Shown here piece by piece: positions 18,858-28,085 of a stretch of 64,000 nt of DNA (positions are counted from its first letter, which is position 1; every line of letters starts with the position of its first letter). The stretch comes from Thalassobius sp. Cn5-15 (GTDB lineage: Bacteria > Pseudomonadota > Alphaproteobacteria > Rhodobacterales > Rhodobacteraceae), in the NCBI RefSeq assembly GCF_022347685.1, contig NZ_JAKRGF010000007.1:90503-154502 (forward strand), written 5' to 3'. The position numbers and the translations under genes were made by a program. Under the pieces are notes generated by a model that saw nothing but the letters and a program-made list of their open reading frames with translations, had not been told where the DNA came from and made no database searches.

Positions 18858-19844
18858 TTAGCCAAGGCTCATGCTGGCCGCGCTTTCGGGCAGTTCTTCG
18901 TCAAAGCAGCGCTGATAGAACTCTGCCACAGTTTGACGTTCCAGCTCATCACATTTGTTGAGGAAGCTCAGGCGGAACGCATAGCCAACGTTGCGGAAAA
19001 TCTCAGCATTCTGTGCCCAGTTGATCACGGTACGCGGCGACATGACGGTGGACAGGTCGCCGTTCATGAACGCGGTGCGGGTCAGATCCGCCAGCGTCAC
19101 CATCTGACCGATGGTCTTGCGGCCTGCTTCGGTGTTGTAATGCGGGTTCTTTGACAGGATGATATTGGTTTCCGCGTCATGGCTGAGGTAGTTCAGCGTC
19201 GCGACCAGCGACCAACGGTCCATCTGCGCCTGGTTGATCTGCTGTACACCGTGGTAGAGACCCGTGGTGTCGCCCAGACCGACAGTGTTTGCGGTGGCAA
19301 ACAGGCGGAAATAGGGGTTCGGGGTGATCACTTCGTTCTGGTCCAGCAGCGTCAGTTTCCCGTCTGCTTCCAGAATACGCTGGATCACAAACATCACGTC
19401 CGCACGGCCTGCATCATATTCATCAAACACAATCGCAGTCGGGTTGCGCAGTGCCCAGGGCAGAATGCCTTCGTGGAATTCGGTGACCTGTTTGCCGTCG
19501 CGCAGTTTGATCGCATCCTTACCGATCAGGTCGATCCGGCTGATGTGACTGTCGAGGTTCACACGCACGCAGGGCCAGTTCAGACGTGCGGCAACCTGTT
19601 CGATGTGGGTGGATTTACCGGTGCCGTGGTAGCCCTGCACCATCACACGGCGGTTGCGTGAGAAGCCTGCCAGAATGGCCAGTGTGGTTTCAGGATCGAA
19701 CTTGTAGGTCGGATCTACCTCTGGCACGCGGTCGGTGCGTTCGGCAAAGCCCTTTACGGTCATGTCGGTGTCAATGCCGAAGACATCACGAACCGAGATA
19801 TCTTCGGTGGGTTTTGCGTTCTGGTCCATCATGCCGTCGGCCAT
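18858..19844 (-). CDS. cobS: Cobaltochelatase subunit CobS
   Basis: A 328-residue AAA+ ATPase that forms a chaperone-like ring with CobT to power cobalt insertion by CobN. Walker A is [13 protein letters not shown] (about residues 73-85), Walker B is [12 protein letters not shown], and sensor/arginine-finger regions follow ([19 protein letters not shown]). Length and N-terminus ([14 protein letters not shown]) are typical. cobN is not in the window. Confidence 0.96.
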   Translation of the reverse strand: MADGMMDQNAKPTEDISVRDVFGIDTDMTVKGFAERTDRVPEVDPTYKFDPETTLAILAGFSRNRRVMVQGYHGTGKSTHIEQVAARLNWPCVRVNLDSHISRIDLIGKDAIKLRDGKQVTEFHEGILPWALRNPTAIVFDEYDAGRADVMFVIQRILEADGKLTLLDQNEVITPNPYFRLFATANTVGLGDTTGLYHGVQQINQAQMDRWSLVATLNYLSHDAETNIILSKNPHYNTEAGRKTIGQMVTLADLTRTAFMNGDLSTVMSPRTVINWAQNAEIFRNVGYAFRLSFLNKCDELERQTVAEFYQRCFDEELPESAASMSLG

Positions 19845-19997
19845 GGGTAATCCTTCTCGTACCTGTTCGGGTTGGGCAGGTTTATTGCCCTAAATCAACG
19901 TCTGAACAGCAACATATCGACGAAGCGGCGAAGGGAAAGGATAAAAGCGACAACAGTGGGTGAAAAGTGACTGTCGGTCCGTGAAATTGCGGATTTC

Positions 19998-21062
19998 CTA
20001 GCGGCATTCCCTCATTTCGCGAGTCAGTGTGGCGACCAATTCAGCGGCTGGCATGGCGCGGACACGCGCCGCGCCGCTGCCTGCCCAATGGGCGCCGTAG
20101 CTGGTATCGCCCTTGGCTTTGGCGGCGGCCATCAGTGCCTTGCCAGCATCATAGGTGTGCGGATATCCCGGTGTTTTCAGGCCGTTAGTTGCGCCCCATG
20201 CTGTAAAGGTGTTGGGCAGGGCCCGCGCCGGACGACCGGACAGGGCACGGGTGAATTCGGTGTTGTTTGCCGCGTCTGAGGTGAGGGCGGCACGGTAGCC
20301 TGCATCGGCGGAAGTTTCAGGGCAGAGGATAAAGGCCGTGCCCAGCTGCACCAGGTCGGCGCCGGCATTTAGGGCATGGGCGCAATCTGACCCATCCATC
20401 ATGCCGCCCGCAGCAATCAGCGGCAGATCGGTCAGCGGACGGATACGTTTCAGTAGGTCCAGTGTGCTGAGGTGTTCATCTGCGGCCTCTGGGTCAAAAC
20501 AGCCGCGATGGCCGCCTGCCTCATCCCCTTGCAGCACAATCGCGTCAATCCCAGCCTCTATACAGGCGCGGGCCTCTGACGTGTTGGTGGCGCTGGCGAA
20601 TAGGGTGATGCCTGCGCCTTTCAGCGTTGCAAGGGTCGATGCCTCCGGCAAACCGAAGTGGAGAGAGACAACTGTGGGGCGTTCTTGCGTCAGCATTTCG
20701 ATCCGTGCGGGATCAGAGAGGAAGGACTGGTAAATTTCACGCAAAGCCGTTGGCGGGAGGGCATCAAAACGGGCGAATTCTGGCGCCATCGCGTCCAGCC
20801 ATGCCTGCGTAACGGCCTGATCCGGCAGCTCGGGCTGATGGCAGAAGAAGTTGGCATTCAGACAAGTCGCGCCCAGTGCCCGCGCTTCGCGGATTGCCGC
20901 GCGCGCACTCTCTGCATCCACGGAGCCGAGTCCAAGAGACCCCATGCCCCCGGCCTGACAAACCGCTGCCGCCAGTTCCGATGTCGCAACCCCCGCCATA
21001 GGCGCCTGAATGATCGGTGTGCTGAGGCCAAGTGCCGCTTGCAGCGATGTATTTTGTGTCAT
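19998..21062 (-). CDS. Nitronate monooxygenase (2-nitropropane dioxygenase family)
   Basis: A 354-residue FMN TIM-barrel enzyme that oxidises alkyl nitronates. The N-terminal STPIIQAPMAGVATSELAAAVCQAGGMGSLGLG, the mid motif AIVLQGDEAGGHRG with the catalytic-type histidine, and PLIAAGGMMDG with the phosphate-binding ADLVQLGTAFILCPE are clear. ATG 21062 is preferred over the longer frame because GGAGG lies 6 bases upstream (21069-21073); the longer version adds 56 basic residues not seen in the family. It is divergent from the small RTX gene. Confidence 0.9.
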   Translation of the reverse strand: MTQNTSLQAALGLSTPIIQAPMAGVATSELAAAVCQAGGMGSLGLGSVDAESARAAIREARALGATCLNANFFCHQPELPDQAVTQAWLDAMAPEFARFDALPPTALREIYQSFLSDPARIEMLTQERPTVVSLHFGLPEASTLATLKGAGITLFASATNTSEARACIEAGIDAIVLQGDEAGGHRGCFDPEAADEHLSTLDLLKRIRPLTDLPLIAAGGMMDGSDCAHALNAGADLVQLGTAFILCPETSADAGYRAALTSDAANNTEFTRALSGRPARALPNTFTAWGATNGLKTPGYPHTYDAGKALMAAAKAKGDTSYGAHWAGSGAARVRAMPAAELVATLTREMRECR

Positions 21063-21282
21063 TGGGGACCTCCTGCACATTAGCCTGAGGCCTGATCGCC
21101 GTGGTTGCAACGAAAAAGCGGAGTGTCGCGCACCTTGGTACCGCCGCGTCAGAGAGACCAAGACCAAAGTTCCGTCTGTAGCAATCAAAAGGGGTGTCAA
21201 ATTGACATGGTTTACCGCGTGCAACGGCATATGTTACGCCTACTTTTGATTGATTTATTGAACGAAAGTTTTGAGGGCGATT

Positions 21283-22254
21283 ATGCTTTATCTTCTGACA
21301 GCGATGGGCCTTTTGGGGGCTGCATTTATTGCGGGTGATGGCGATGATCAGATTGTGGGAACGCAGGATGATGACGCTGTTGATGCGGGTGCAGGTGATG
21401 ATCAGGTGCAGGGCCATGGTGGCGATGACCTGATTCAGGGCGGTTCGGGCAATGACGTGCTCGATGGCGGCACTGGCAACGATTCGTTGGTTGGCGATCG
21501 CGGTGAAGACACGCTGCAAGGTGGCGAAGGTCACGATGTACTGCAAGGGGGCGACGGGTCTGACCTCTTGTCCGGTGGCGATCAGAACGACAGCCTTTAT
21601 GGCAGTGCAGGGGCGGATACGCTGATCGGTGGTGCTGGCCTTGACCTGCTGAATGGCGGCGGCGGTGATGACATTCTGCGCGGCGATTTCGGGGACACGC
21701 TTATTGGCGGCGGGGGCGACGACCAGCTGCTTGTCGGTGGTGAGGCAGATTCAGGTCAGGCGGGCGTGCTGCGCGGCGGCAATGGCGATGACCTGTTGGT
21801 TGCACCGTCGGTGAATGCGGGCGTCGTGCGTGCAGATGCTGGTGATGACGTCATTGTCCTCTCCGGTGGCGCCGAAGCGCAGGGTGACGCGGGTGCCGAC
21901 CACTTCCTGATCGATACCACGCTGGACGCGGATGAGGCGACGGGTGTCATTCGGGACTACACCCCCGGTGAAGACGTGGTCGGTCTGGTCTTTGACCCTG
22001 CCGAGGTGTCGCTGGATCAGATCGACGTGTCGATCACTGATTACCTGAATGCCGAAGGCGCCCAGGCCGGTGTTCTGGTCGAGTTTACCGGTATTGATGG
22101 CGCCGTACTGGGCCGCGCGCTTCTGGCCGACCCTGGTCTGAGTGCTGAAGACATCAGCGCGGATGACATCGTCCTGTCAGAACAGAGCAGCGATGCATAC
22201 TGGCAGGCGTTGCTGGATGCAAAGGCCTCAGCCGCAGTTGACAGCGCCGCTTGA
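21283..22254 (+). CDS. RTX calcium-binding repeat protein with N-terminal hydrophobic segment
   Basis: A 323-residue acidic protein. A short hydrophobic stretch (LYLLTAMGLLGAAFIAG, residues 2-18) directly precedes about 150 residues of glycine-rich RTX nonapeptides (forms of GGxGxDxLx), which bind Ca2+ and fold extracellularly as a parallel beta roll. The C-terminal 110 residues (VIRDYTPGEDVVGLVFDPAEV) resemble the terminal domains of type I secretion substrates. ATG 21283 is used because GAGGG precedes it at 21273-21277. No secretion gene is adjacent; the type I system at 30346-35344 could export it. A strong terminator follows. Confidence 0.75.
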   Translation: MLYLLTAMGLLGAAFIAGDGDDQIVGTQDDDAVDAGAGDDQVQGHGGDDLIQGGSGNDVLDGGTGNDSLVGDRGEDTLQGGEGHDVLQGGDGSDLLSGGDQNDSLYGSAGADTLIGGAGLDLLNGGGGDDILRGDFGDTLIGGGGDDQLLVGGEADSGQAGVLRGGNGDDLLVAPSVNAGVVRADAGDDVIVLSGGAEAQGDAGADHFLIDTTLDADEATGVIRDYTPGEDVVGLVFDPAEVSLDQIDVSITDYLNAEGAQAGVLVEFTGIDGAVLGRALLADPGLSAEDISADDIVLSEQSSDAYWQALLDAKASAAVDSAA

Positions 22255-22288
22255 GACGCCGTCGGAGATAAGGTGCTCTAACGATATC

Positions 22289-22326
22289 AAAAAACCGCGC
22301 CCTATCAGGCGCGGTTTTCTATTTTT
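22289..22326. terminator. Bidirectional intrinsic terminator
   Basis: AAAACCGCGCC (22291-22301) pairs perfectly with GGCGCGGTTTT (22308-22318) around a 6-base loop, with T-rich tails on both strands. It separates the convergent RTX gene (+) and J-domain gene (-). Confidence 0.9.
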
Positions 22327-22375
22327 GGGACCGACAGTTTGGGACCGACAGTTTGGGACCGACAGTTTGGGGCTG
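22327..22375. repeat. 14-bp minisatellite, three perfect copies plus a partial
   Basis: The unit GGGACCGACAGTTT is repeated head to tail at 22327-22340, 22341-22354 and 22355-22368, followed by a degenerate partial copy (GGGGCTGAC). It sits between the terminator and the J-domain stop codon, so it is noncoding. Confidence 0.92.
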
Positions 22376-22393
22376 ACCGCGGTAAGGCAGATG

Positions 22394-23017
22394 TCAGAGG
22401 AAGTTGCGGCTGTCTTTTAGCTGATCCCAGGCCCACATGACCTCTTGCAGCTGATCTTCCTGAGAACGGTCGCCGCCGTTCATATCGGGGTGCAGCACCT
22501 TGATCAGTTTCTTATAGGCTTTGCGGATCTCGGCCTTGGACATGGTGTCCTGCACGGCGAGGATTTCGACCGCCTTGCGCTCGATCGCAGGCAGACGACG
22601 ACCGGCACCGGCGTTGCGGCCGGGGTTCTGTGTGGCGTTGCCGCCCAGTACCTGATGCGGGTCCTCAATGCCCAGACGTGCCCATGCCCGGGCTTCGGGG
22701 TCGGTGGCCTTCTTCGTCTCACGCTCCCACACTTTGTCACTGGAGCGCTGCGCGTTGGTTTCGGCTTCAGTCTTGCCGTCAAAGAAGCTCCACTGCGCGT
22801 TATATTCCTTCACGTGCTCCTTACAGAACCAACGGAATTCATCCAGCACATCAGGCGCTTTCGGCGCGCGGTATGACCCTGCCTCGGTGCAGCCATCGTG
22901 TTCACACTGACGTGTGGACGTTTCGGATGCGCCGGACATGGTTCGGCGTCCACGGGGGTTCTTTTTCTTTGCCGATTTGATCGACATGTCGAACCCGAAG
23001 GGATCAGATTTATCCAT
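22394..23017 (-). CDS. J-domain (DnaJ-like) molecular chaperone protein
   Basis: A 207-residue protein with the J domain at its C-terminus (about residues 150-205): AEIRKAYKKLIKVLHPDMNGG holds the HPD tripeptide that stimulates DnaK ATPase. The N-terminal half has a Cys/His-containing segment (CEHDGCTEAGSYRAP, then WFCKEH) that could bind zinc, and a basic stretch KSAKKKNPRGRR. There is no G/F or DnaJ zinc-finger region, so it is a DnaK co-chaperone of the type III class with unknown client. Confidence 0.88.
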   Translation of the reverse strand: MDKSDPFGFDMSIKSAKKKNPRGRRTMSGASETSTRQCEHDGCTEAGSYRAPKAPDVLDEFRWFCKEHVKEYNAQWSFFDGKTEAETNAQRSSDKVWERETKKATDPEARAWARLGIEDPHQVLGGNATQNPGRNAGAGRRLPAIERKAVEILAVQDTMSKAEIRKAYKKLIKVLHPDMNGGDRSQEDQLQEVMWAWDQLKDSRNFL

Positions 23018-23147
23018 GAAATCACCTTTTCGACTCGGACTGCAGATAATAGACCAATTCGAATTGAGGTGAAGGAGAAACTGTCGCTGTCATGACATTT
23101 TTACAACCGGTCGGCGGGGATGTGCAGAGGATAGGCCGCTGGCCAAT

Positions 23148-23336
23148 ATGACTGTCAAAACCCAGTGTGTCGATGGCCAGATCTGTGGTGTGTTGCATGG
23201 TGATGATGGGATGTTGGGCGGTATGCATCAAGAGGTGATGCGCGCCTTATGTGACGCTGCGGGGGGACCGAGGCGGATCTTCCTGTTTTTCAAGGCCCAT
23301 GCCGATGTGGCGAAAGCCTATGTAAAAAGAAGATGA
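23148..23336 (+). CDS. Possible small hypothetical protein (62 aa)
   Basis: An open frame of 62 residues starting MTVKTQCVDGQICGVLHG and ending in a basic tail (YVKRR) lies between the J-domain gene and the tRNA. Codon use is mostly compatible with neighbours, but the only ribosome-binding-like sequence is weak, and I recognise no domain. It could be chance. The rest of 23018-23405 holds nothing I can assign. Confidence 0.25.
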   Translation: MTVKTQCVDGQICGVLHGDDGMLGGMHQEVMRALCDAAGGPRRIFLFFKAHADVAKAYVKRR

Positions 23337-23405
23337 AGAAAGCGCAGAAATATCCAGCAAACGGGCTTGCAATCCCCGTTTGGGGCCTGTAAATCGCCCC
23401 ACAGT

Positions 23406-23482
23406 GCCGCCTTAGCTCAGTAGGTTAGAGCGCTGGATTGTGGATCCAGAGGTCCCCCGTTCGAGCCGGGGAGGCGGTACCA
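23406..23482 (+). tRNA. tRNA-His (GTG)
   Basis: A complete 77-base cloverleaf: acceptor GCCGCCT/AGGCGGT, D stem GCTC/GAGC, anticodon stem CTGGA/TCCAG with loop TTGTGGA (anticodon GTG), variable loop AGGTC, T stem CCCCG/CGGGG with TTCGAGC, discriminator A and encoded CCA. Numbering gives position 73 = A and position -1 = T, so the near-universal G-1:C73 pair of tRNA-His is absent, as is known for alphaproteobacteria. Confidence 0.96.
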
Positions 23483-23858
23483 TTTACCCCCTATATAATA
23501 GACAATCTGCAGCAAAAAGCGCGTGCTTTATGCGATGTCTGGATATGATTTCGGGCTGTTTTTTCGCACGTGTTGTCAGACGCGTGCCATCGGTTATTTG
23601 CCTCTGCTAATCCCCTGTTTTGTGCATCCTAAAGTTCAGATTCTACGGTATCATGTCGCCTAAGGTATTGAGGTGACCGGGTTTGTTACAAAACTTCATC
23701 ATTTGCGTCACAGAACTGTCGTTCCGTCGCCGTAGGTCCAGCGCCATACACAGGGGATCATTTCGGCGTGACCAAGACCGAACTCTCCTGTGGTGGGTCC
23801 ACGCTGCGTGTGCCGACAAAAGGACACTTGGGGGCTGCCCCTTCTTGGAGAGACAGAG
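23483..23858 (+). promoter_or_regulatory. ugp upstream region with Pho-box-like repeat
   Basis: The 376 bases between tRNA-His and ugpB contain no gene. GCGTCAC (23705-23711) and CTGTCGT (23716-23722) are separated by four bases, giving the 11-base period of a PhoB box (consensus CTGTCAT-N4-CTGTCAT); a further GTCG follows at 23726. It lies about 137 bases before the ugpB start. PhoB control of ugp operons is established in other bacteria, so phosphate-starvation induction is a reasonable inference. I could not identify the -10 box. Confidence 0.45.
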
Positions 23859-25163
23859 ATGAGCTTTTACAAAACTGCAAGCCTGAGCGTTGCGCTGAGC
23901 ATGACCGCTGGCGTCGCATTCGCTGAAACCGAAATCACCTGGTGGCACGCAATGGGCGGCGCGCTGGGCGACACCGTCAACCAGATCGCGGCCGACTTTA
24001 ACGCCAGCCAGGATGACTACAAAATCACCCCCGTCTTCAAAGGCACCTATGAAGAAACCCTGACCTCCGGCATCGCCGCCTTCCGTGCCGGTGAACAGCC
24101 CCACGTTTTGCAGGTGTTTGATGCAGGCGCCGCCACCGTGATCGGTGCCAAGGGCGCAACCATCCCGGTTCAGGATCTGCTGGCCGACAACGGCGTTGCG
24201 TTTGACATCAACGACTATATCGCGGGTGTGCGTTACTTCTACGCCGACACCGAAGGCAAGATGATCGGCATGCCGTTCAACTCCTCCACTCCGATCATCT
24301 ATTACAATGTAGATGCTCTGGAAAAAGCCGGTGTTTCCGCGCCTAAAACTTGGGAAGAGTTTCAGTCCACCACCGCGCCTGCGCTGAAGGCCGCTGGCTA
24401 CACTGCACTGGCCCAGTCGCATCTGCCGTGGATCTTCACAGAAAACTTCATGTCGCGTCACAACCTGCCGTTTGCCACCAACGACAACGGCTATACCGGC
24501 ACGGATACCAAAATTCTGGTGAACAATGACGCCATCAAAGCGCACTTCACCGCTGTGACTGAGTGGCAGAAAGAGGGCTACTTTGAATGGTTCGGTACCG
24601 GTTGGGGCGACAACCAGTCGAAGTTCGAAGAGGGCGAAGTGGCCATGTGGCTGGGCTCTTCCGGCTCCTTCGGTGGTCTGCTGAAGAAAGACCTGCCATT
24701 TGAGTTTTCCGCCACTTATCTGCCCTACTGGGAAGGCGTGACCAAAGAGCCGACCCAAACTTTCATCGGTGGCGCGTCGCTGTTCGCAATGGCCGGTAAA
24801 TCCGCAGAAGAAAACAAAGCCACCGCTGAATTCTTCCGCTTCCTGACCTCGTCCGACACCCAGTACTACTGGCACAAAGCCACCGGTTATGTTCCCGTGA
24901 CCGAAGCCGCCTATGAAAAAGCTGCCGCGGATGGCCACTACACCCGCTTCCCCGCCGCAGAGGTTGGTGTGAAACAGCTGCAGCTGCCCGCAGGTGAGAA
25001 CACCAAAGGCTACCGCATGGGCTTCTACGTGCAGATCCGCGACGTGATGAACCGTGAATACGGCCGCATCCTGACCGGTGAAACAGACGTAGACACCGCG
25101 TTCGCCAACATCGAAGTCGAAGCCAACAAACTGCTGGCCCGCTTCGCCAAAACCCAGAAGTAA
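23859..25163 (+). CDS. ugpB: sn-Glycerol-3-phosphate ABC transporter, substrate-binding protein UgpB
   Basis: A 434-residue periplasmic binding protein of ABC family 1. A Sec signal peptide (MSFYKTASLSVALSMTAGVAFA, cleaved before ETEITWWHAM) precedes a UgpB-like mature domain: TWWHAMGG at the N-terminus, MPFNSSTPIIYYNVDAL, and WLGSSGSFGG and FIGGASLFAMAGK in the binding region. These resemble glycerol-3-phosphate or glycerophosphodiester binders. ATG 23859 follows GGAGAG and gives the signal peptide at the terminus; the longer frame adds 23 residues without one. A hairpin follows before ugpA. Confidence 0.92.
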   Translation: MSFYKTASLSVALSMTAGVAFAETEITWWHAMGGALGDTVNQIAADFNASQDDYKITPVFKGTYEETLTSGIAAFRAGEQPHVLQVFDAGAATVIGAKGATIPVQDLLADNGVAFDINDYIAGVRYFYADTEGKMIGMPFNSSTPIIYYNVDALEKAGVSAPKTWEEFQSTTAPALKAAGYTALAQSHLPWIFTENFMSRHNLPFATNDNGYTGTDTKILVNNDAIKAHFTAVTEWQKEGYFEWFGTGWGDNQSKFEEGEVAMWLGSSGSFGGLLKKDLPFEFSATYLPYWEGVTKEPTQTFIGGASLFAMAGKSAEENKATAEFFRFLTSSDTQYYWHKATGYVPVTEAAYEKAAADGHYTRFPAAEVGVKQLQLPAGENTKGYRMGFYVQIRDVMNREYGRILTGETDVDTAFANIEVEANKLLARFAKTQK

Positions 25164-25187
25164 TCACTGGTTTTGAAACGAAACACG

Positions 25188-25217
25188 CTGGTGGCTGCGT
25201 ATCAACGCAGCCACCAG
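25188..25217 (+). other. Stem-loop in the ugpB-ugpA gap
   Basis: CTGGTGGCTGCGT (25188-25200) pairs perfectly with ACGCAGCCACCAG (25205-25217) around ATCA, followed only by TTT. Such hairpins after the binding-protein gene act as partial terminators or 3' mRNA stabilisers, keeping the binding protein in excess over the permeases. Confidence 0.8.
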
Positions 25218-25239
25218 TTTCTACTTGAAAGGCCTCCCC

Positions 25240-26121
25240 TTGAAACGTGCTGGATTTAGCGTGAAATGGCTGCCGATCCTGCTGCTGATGCCGCAGCTGT
25301 TGATTATCGCCATCTTCTTCTACTGGCCCGCCGCCCATGCGGTGCAGTCTTCGTTCTATTTGCAGGATCCCTTTGGTTTCGGCGCCACCTTTGTGGGTTG
25401 GGAAAACTACGTCGACCTCTTGGGCAACGCAGAATATCGCAAGGTGGCGTGGTTCACCGTGGTGTTCACCCTGCTGGTTACCTTCCTGTCGCTGTCGATC
25501 GCCCTCTTGCTGGCGGTCAAGGCCGACAATGTGCTGCGCGGGGCGAAAACCTACCGCACGCTGTTGATGTGGGTCTATGCTGTGGCGCCGCCTGTTGCGG
25601 GCTTTATTGGGCTCATCATGTTTGACCAGACTTTTGGTCCGCTGACGCGCCTGTTTGGCCAGTTTGGCTGGGACTTCGTGCTGGGGGTCAATTTTAACGA
25701 CACCGCGTTTGCCATGGTGCTGGTGTCGGTGTGGAAACAGGTGCCGGTGAACTTCATCTTTTTCCTTTCCGGCCTGCAGTCTATCCCGCGTTCCGTGCGC
25801 GAGGCGGCGCTGATCGATAACCGGTCGGGGATAAGCCGTTTTTGGGACATCACCTTTCCGCTGCTGGCGCCCACGGGCTTTTTCCTGCTGATTACCAACA
25901 TCACTTATGCGCTGTTTGACACCTTTGGTGTGGTCGACACGCTGGTGAAGGGGGAACCGGGCAACAACCCGATGACGCTGGTCTACAAGGTCTATGTTGA
26001 CGGTTTCCGCGGCAATGATCTGGGCGGATCATCCGCGCAATCGGTGATCCTGATGGTGCTGGTTCTGGCGCTGACGGTGTTCCAGTTCCGACTGGTCGAA
26101 CGCCGCATTCACTATACCTGA
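25240..26121 (+). CDS. ugpA: sn-Glycerol-3-phosphate ABC transporter, permease UgpA
   Basis: A 293-residue inner-membrane permease with six predicted helices, the first being WLPILLLMPQLLIIAIFFYW. The EAA loop that contacts UgpC is visible as VREAALIDNRSGISRFWDITFPLL. No ATG opens the frame; TTG 25240 (preceded by GAAAGG) gives the conserved start MKRAGFSVKW, and TTG 25225 is the alternative. It lies between ugpB and ugpE in the operon. Confidence 0.9.
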   Translation: MKRAGFSVKWLPILLLMPQLLIIAIFFYWPAAHAVQSSFYLQDPFGFGATFVGWENYVDLLGNAEYRKVAWFTVVFTLLVTFLSLSIALLLAVKADNVLRGAKTYRTLLMWVYAVAPPVAGFIGLIMFDQTFGPLTRLFGQFGWDFVLGVNFNDTAFAMVLVSVWKQVPVNFIFFLSGLQSIPRSVREAALIDNRSGISRFWDITFPLLAPTGFFLLITNITYALFDTFGVVDTLVKGEPGNNPMTLVYKVYVDGFRGNDLGGSSAQSVILMVLVLALTVFQFRLVERRIHYT

Positions 26122-26132
26122 GGGGCTTTGAT

Positions 26133-27029
26133 ATGACTGACACAACACGCTTGACAGTTCCGCAGGTGACGGCGCCAAAGCGGCGCATTCGCTGGGGGCG
26201 CATTGCGGACCATGCGGTACTGATTGCCGGATCGCTGTTCATGCTGGTGCCGCTCTTGATCGTGATGCAGACCACGACCATGCCGGATGCCGAGATCACC
26301 AAATACGGCCCGCAGCTGAAGATTGGCAATGCACTTCCCGACAACTTCAACAAAGCGATGTTTGAGGCCAGCGGGTTTTCCGGTGAAAACACCGGTGTGC
26401 GGATGCTGATCAATTCTTTCATTCTTGGCATCGGCTTTGCGGTGGGCAAGATCGGGTTGGGCATGATCGCTGCTTATGCATTGGTTTATTTCCGGCTGCG
26501 CTTTGCCACGGCGGCATTTTGGCTGATCTTCACCACACTTCTGCTGCCGCTGGAGGTGCGCATTCTGCCGTCCTATGAGGTGGTGCAGAAACTGGGGATG
26601 CTTAACACCTATCAGGGCCTGATCATTCCGCTGGTGGCCTCGGCCACGGCGACCTTCTTCTTCCGTCAATTCTTCCGCTCGGTGCCCGAGGAGTTGGTTG
26701 AAGCGGCGCGCATCGACGGGGCAGGACCGGTCAGGTTCTTCGTCGATATTCTGGTGCCGCTCAGTCGCACTATGATTGCGGCGATGTTCATCATCATGTT
26801 CGTCTTTGGCTGGAACCAGTACCTGTGGCCGACCATGATCACCACCGATGAGGGCATGTACACGCTGGTGCGTGGTATTAAGCAGATCACCCAAGTACTG
26901 GAAGGTGCCAGCCTGCCAGAATACGGGCGCTCCAACCTCTTGGCGCTGATCGCCATCCTGCCCCCCGTTTTCATCGTGATTTTCTTCCAGAGTTGGTTCG
27001 TCAAGGGCCTGACGGAATCCGACAAGTAA
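26133..27029 (+). CDS. ugpE: sn-Glycerol-3-phosphate ABC transporter, permease UgpE
   Basis: A 298-residue second permease subunit with six helices. The first helix is HAVLIAGSLFMLVPLLIVMQ; the EAA motif is LVEAARIDGAGPVRFFVDILVPLSR and the MalG/UgpE-type end FFQSWFVKGLTESDK is present. It starts 11 bases after ugpA and should pair with UgpA to form the channel. Confidence 0.93.
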   Translation: MTDTTRLTVPQVTAPKRRIRWGRIADHAVLIAGSLFMLVPLLIVMQTTTMPDAEITKYGPQLKIGNALPDNFNKAMFEASGFSGENTGVRMLINSFILGIGFAVGKIGLGMIAAYALVYFRLRFATAAFWLIFTTLLLPLEVRILPSYEVVQKLGMLNTYQGLIIPLVASATATFFFRQFFRSVPEELVEAARIDGAGPVRFFVDILVPLSRTMIAAMFIIMFVFGWNQYLWPTMITTDEGMYTLVRGIKQITQVLEGASLPEYGRSNLLALIAILPPVFIVIFFQSWFVKGLTESDK

Positions 27030-27041
27030 GGACCAAGAACA

Positions 27042-28085
27042 ATGGCACAAGTAACCCTAGACAGTATCCGCAAGGTCTACCCCAACGGGTTTGAAGCGGT
27101 GCAGCCCAGCTCCTTCAACATCCCAGACGGTGAATTTGTCGTGCTGGTCGGCCCGTCGGGCTGCGGGAAATCGACTCTTCTGCGGATGATCGCTGGACTG
27201 GAGGACATCAGCGAAGGCGCATTGTCCATCGGGGACCGGATGGTCAATGATGTGGACCCCGCAGACCGTAACATCGCGATGGTGTTTCAGAACTACGCGC
27301 TTTACCCGCATATGACGGTGGCGAAAAACATGGGCTACGGGTTGAAAAACCGTGGCACTCCCAAGGCAGATATCGAGCGTAAGGTGGCTGAGGCGGCCGC
27401 AATGCTGGATCTGACGCCGCTGCTCGATCGTCGCCCCAGTCAGCTGTCCGGTGGCCAGCGCCAGCGGGTGGCGATGGGGCGCGCAATCGTGCGCAACCCT
27501 GACCTTTTCCTCTTTGATGAACCGCTGTCTAATCTGGACGCCAAGCTGCGCAACCAGATGCGCATTGAAATCCGCGCCCTGCAGCGCCGTCTGGGGGTCA
27601 CTGCGATCTATGTGACTCACGATCAGGTCGAGGCGATGACAATGGCCGACCGCATCATCGTGTTGAACGGTGGCATTATCGAACAGATCGGCACCCCGAC
27701 AGAGATCTATGAGAACCCGGCCTCCACCTTTGTGGCTGGTTTTATGGGGGCCCCGCCGATGAACCTGCTGAAGGCCAGCGTTGACGGGGCAGGGCGTGCC
27801 CACGTGGATGGGGCGCTTGCCGTGGAAGTACCGGTCGGGGCTACAGGTGACGTGCTGGTCGGTATCCGGCCAGAAGATCTGGAAGTGACCGAGGTGGGCG
27901 ATCTGCAAATCGACGTGCAGATTGTCGAGGAGCTTGGGGCGATCCGACTGATGCATGGTCAGATTGCGGGGCAGGACATCTCTGTCGCTGTGCCCAAGGA
28001 TCAGGCCTGTCAGACGGGTCCTGTATCGTTGCGCCTGAAAAACGCGCCACATCTCTTTGATGCACAATCGGGGCGGCGTCTGTGA
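27042..28085 (+). CDS. ugpC: sn-Glycerol-3-phosphate ABC transporter, ATP-binding protein UgpC
   Basis: A 347-residue ABC ATPase of the MalK/UgpC class. Walker [13 protein letters not shown]-loop [12 protein letters not shown], signature [15 protein letters not shown], Walker [15 protein letters not shown] and the switch HDQVEAMTM are complete; the C-terminal 110 residues form the regulatory TOBE/OB domain ([10 protein letters not shown]). Its stop overlaps the next start (TGATG), so the downstream gene is translationally coupled. Confidence 0.95.
   Translation: MAQVTLDSIRKVYPNGFEAVQPSSFNIPDGEFVVLVGPSGCGKSTLLRMIAGLEDISEGALSIGDRMVNDVDPADRNIAMVFQNYALYPHMTVAKNMGYGLKNRGTPKADIERKVAEAAAMLDLTPLLDRRPSQLSGGQRQRVAMGRAIVRNPDLFLFDEPLSNLDAKLRNQMRIEIRALQRRLGVTAIYVTHDQVEAMTMADRIIVLNGGIIEQIGTPTEIYENPASTFVAGFMGAPPMNLLKASVDGAGRAHVDGALAVEVPVGATGDVLVGIRPEDLEVTEVGDLQIDVQIVEELGAIRLMHGQIAGQDISVAVPKDQACQTGPVSLRLKNAPHLFDAQSGRRL

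Noticed and set aside
21300..21800. Repeated short units in the small RTX gene as a possible CRISPR array
   Set aside because: The periodicity is 27 bases with variable sequence and encodes GGxGxDxLx nonapeptides in one frame; there are no conserved repeats with unique spacers.
23406..23482. tRNA-His as an attachment site for an integrated element
   Set aside because: No integrase, no direct repeat of the tRNA 3' end, and both flanks carry ordinary chromosomal genes.
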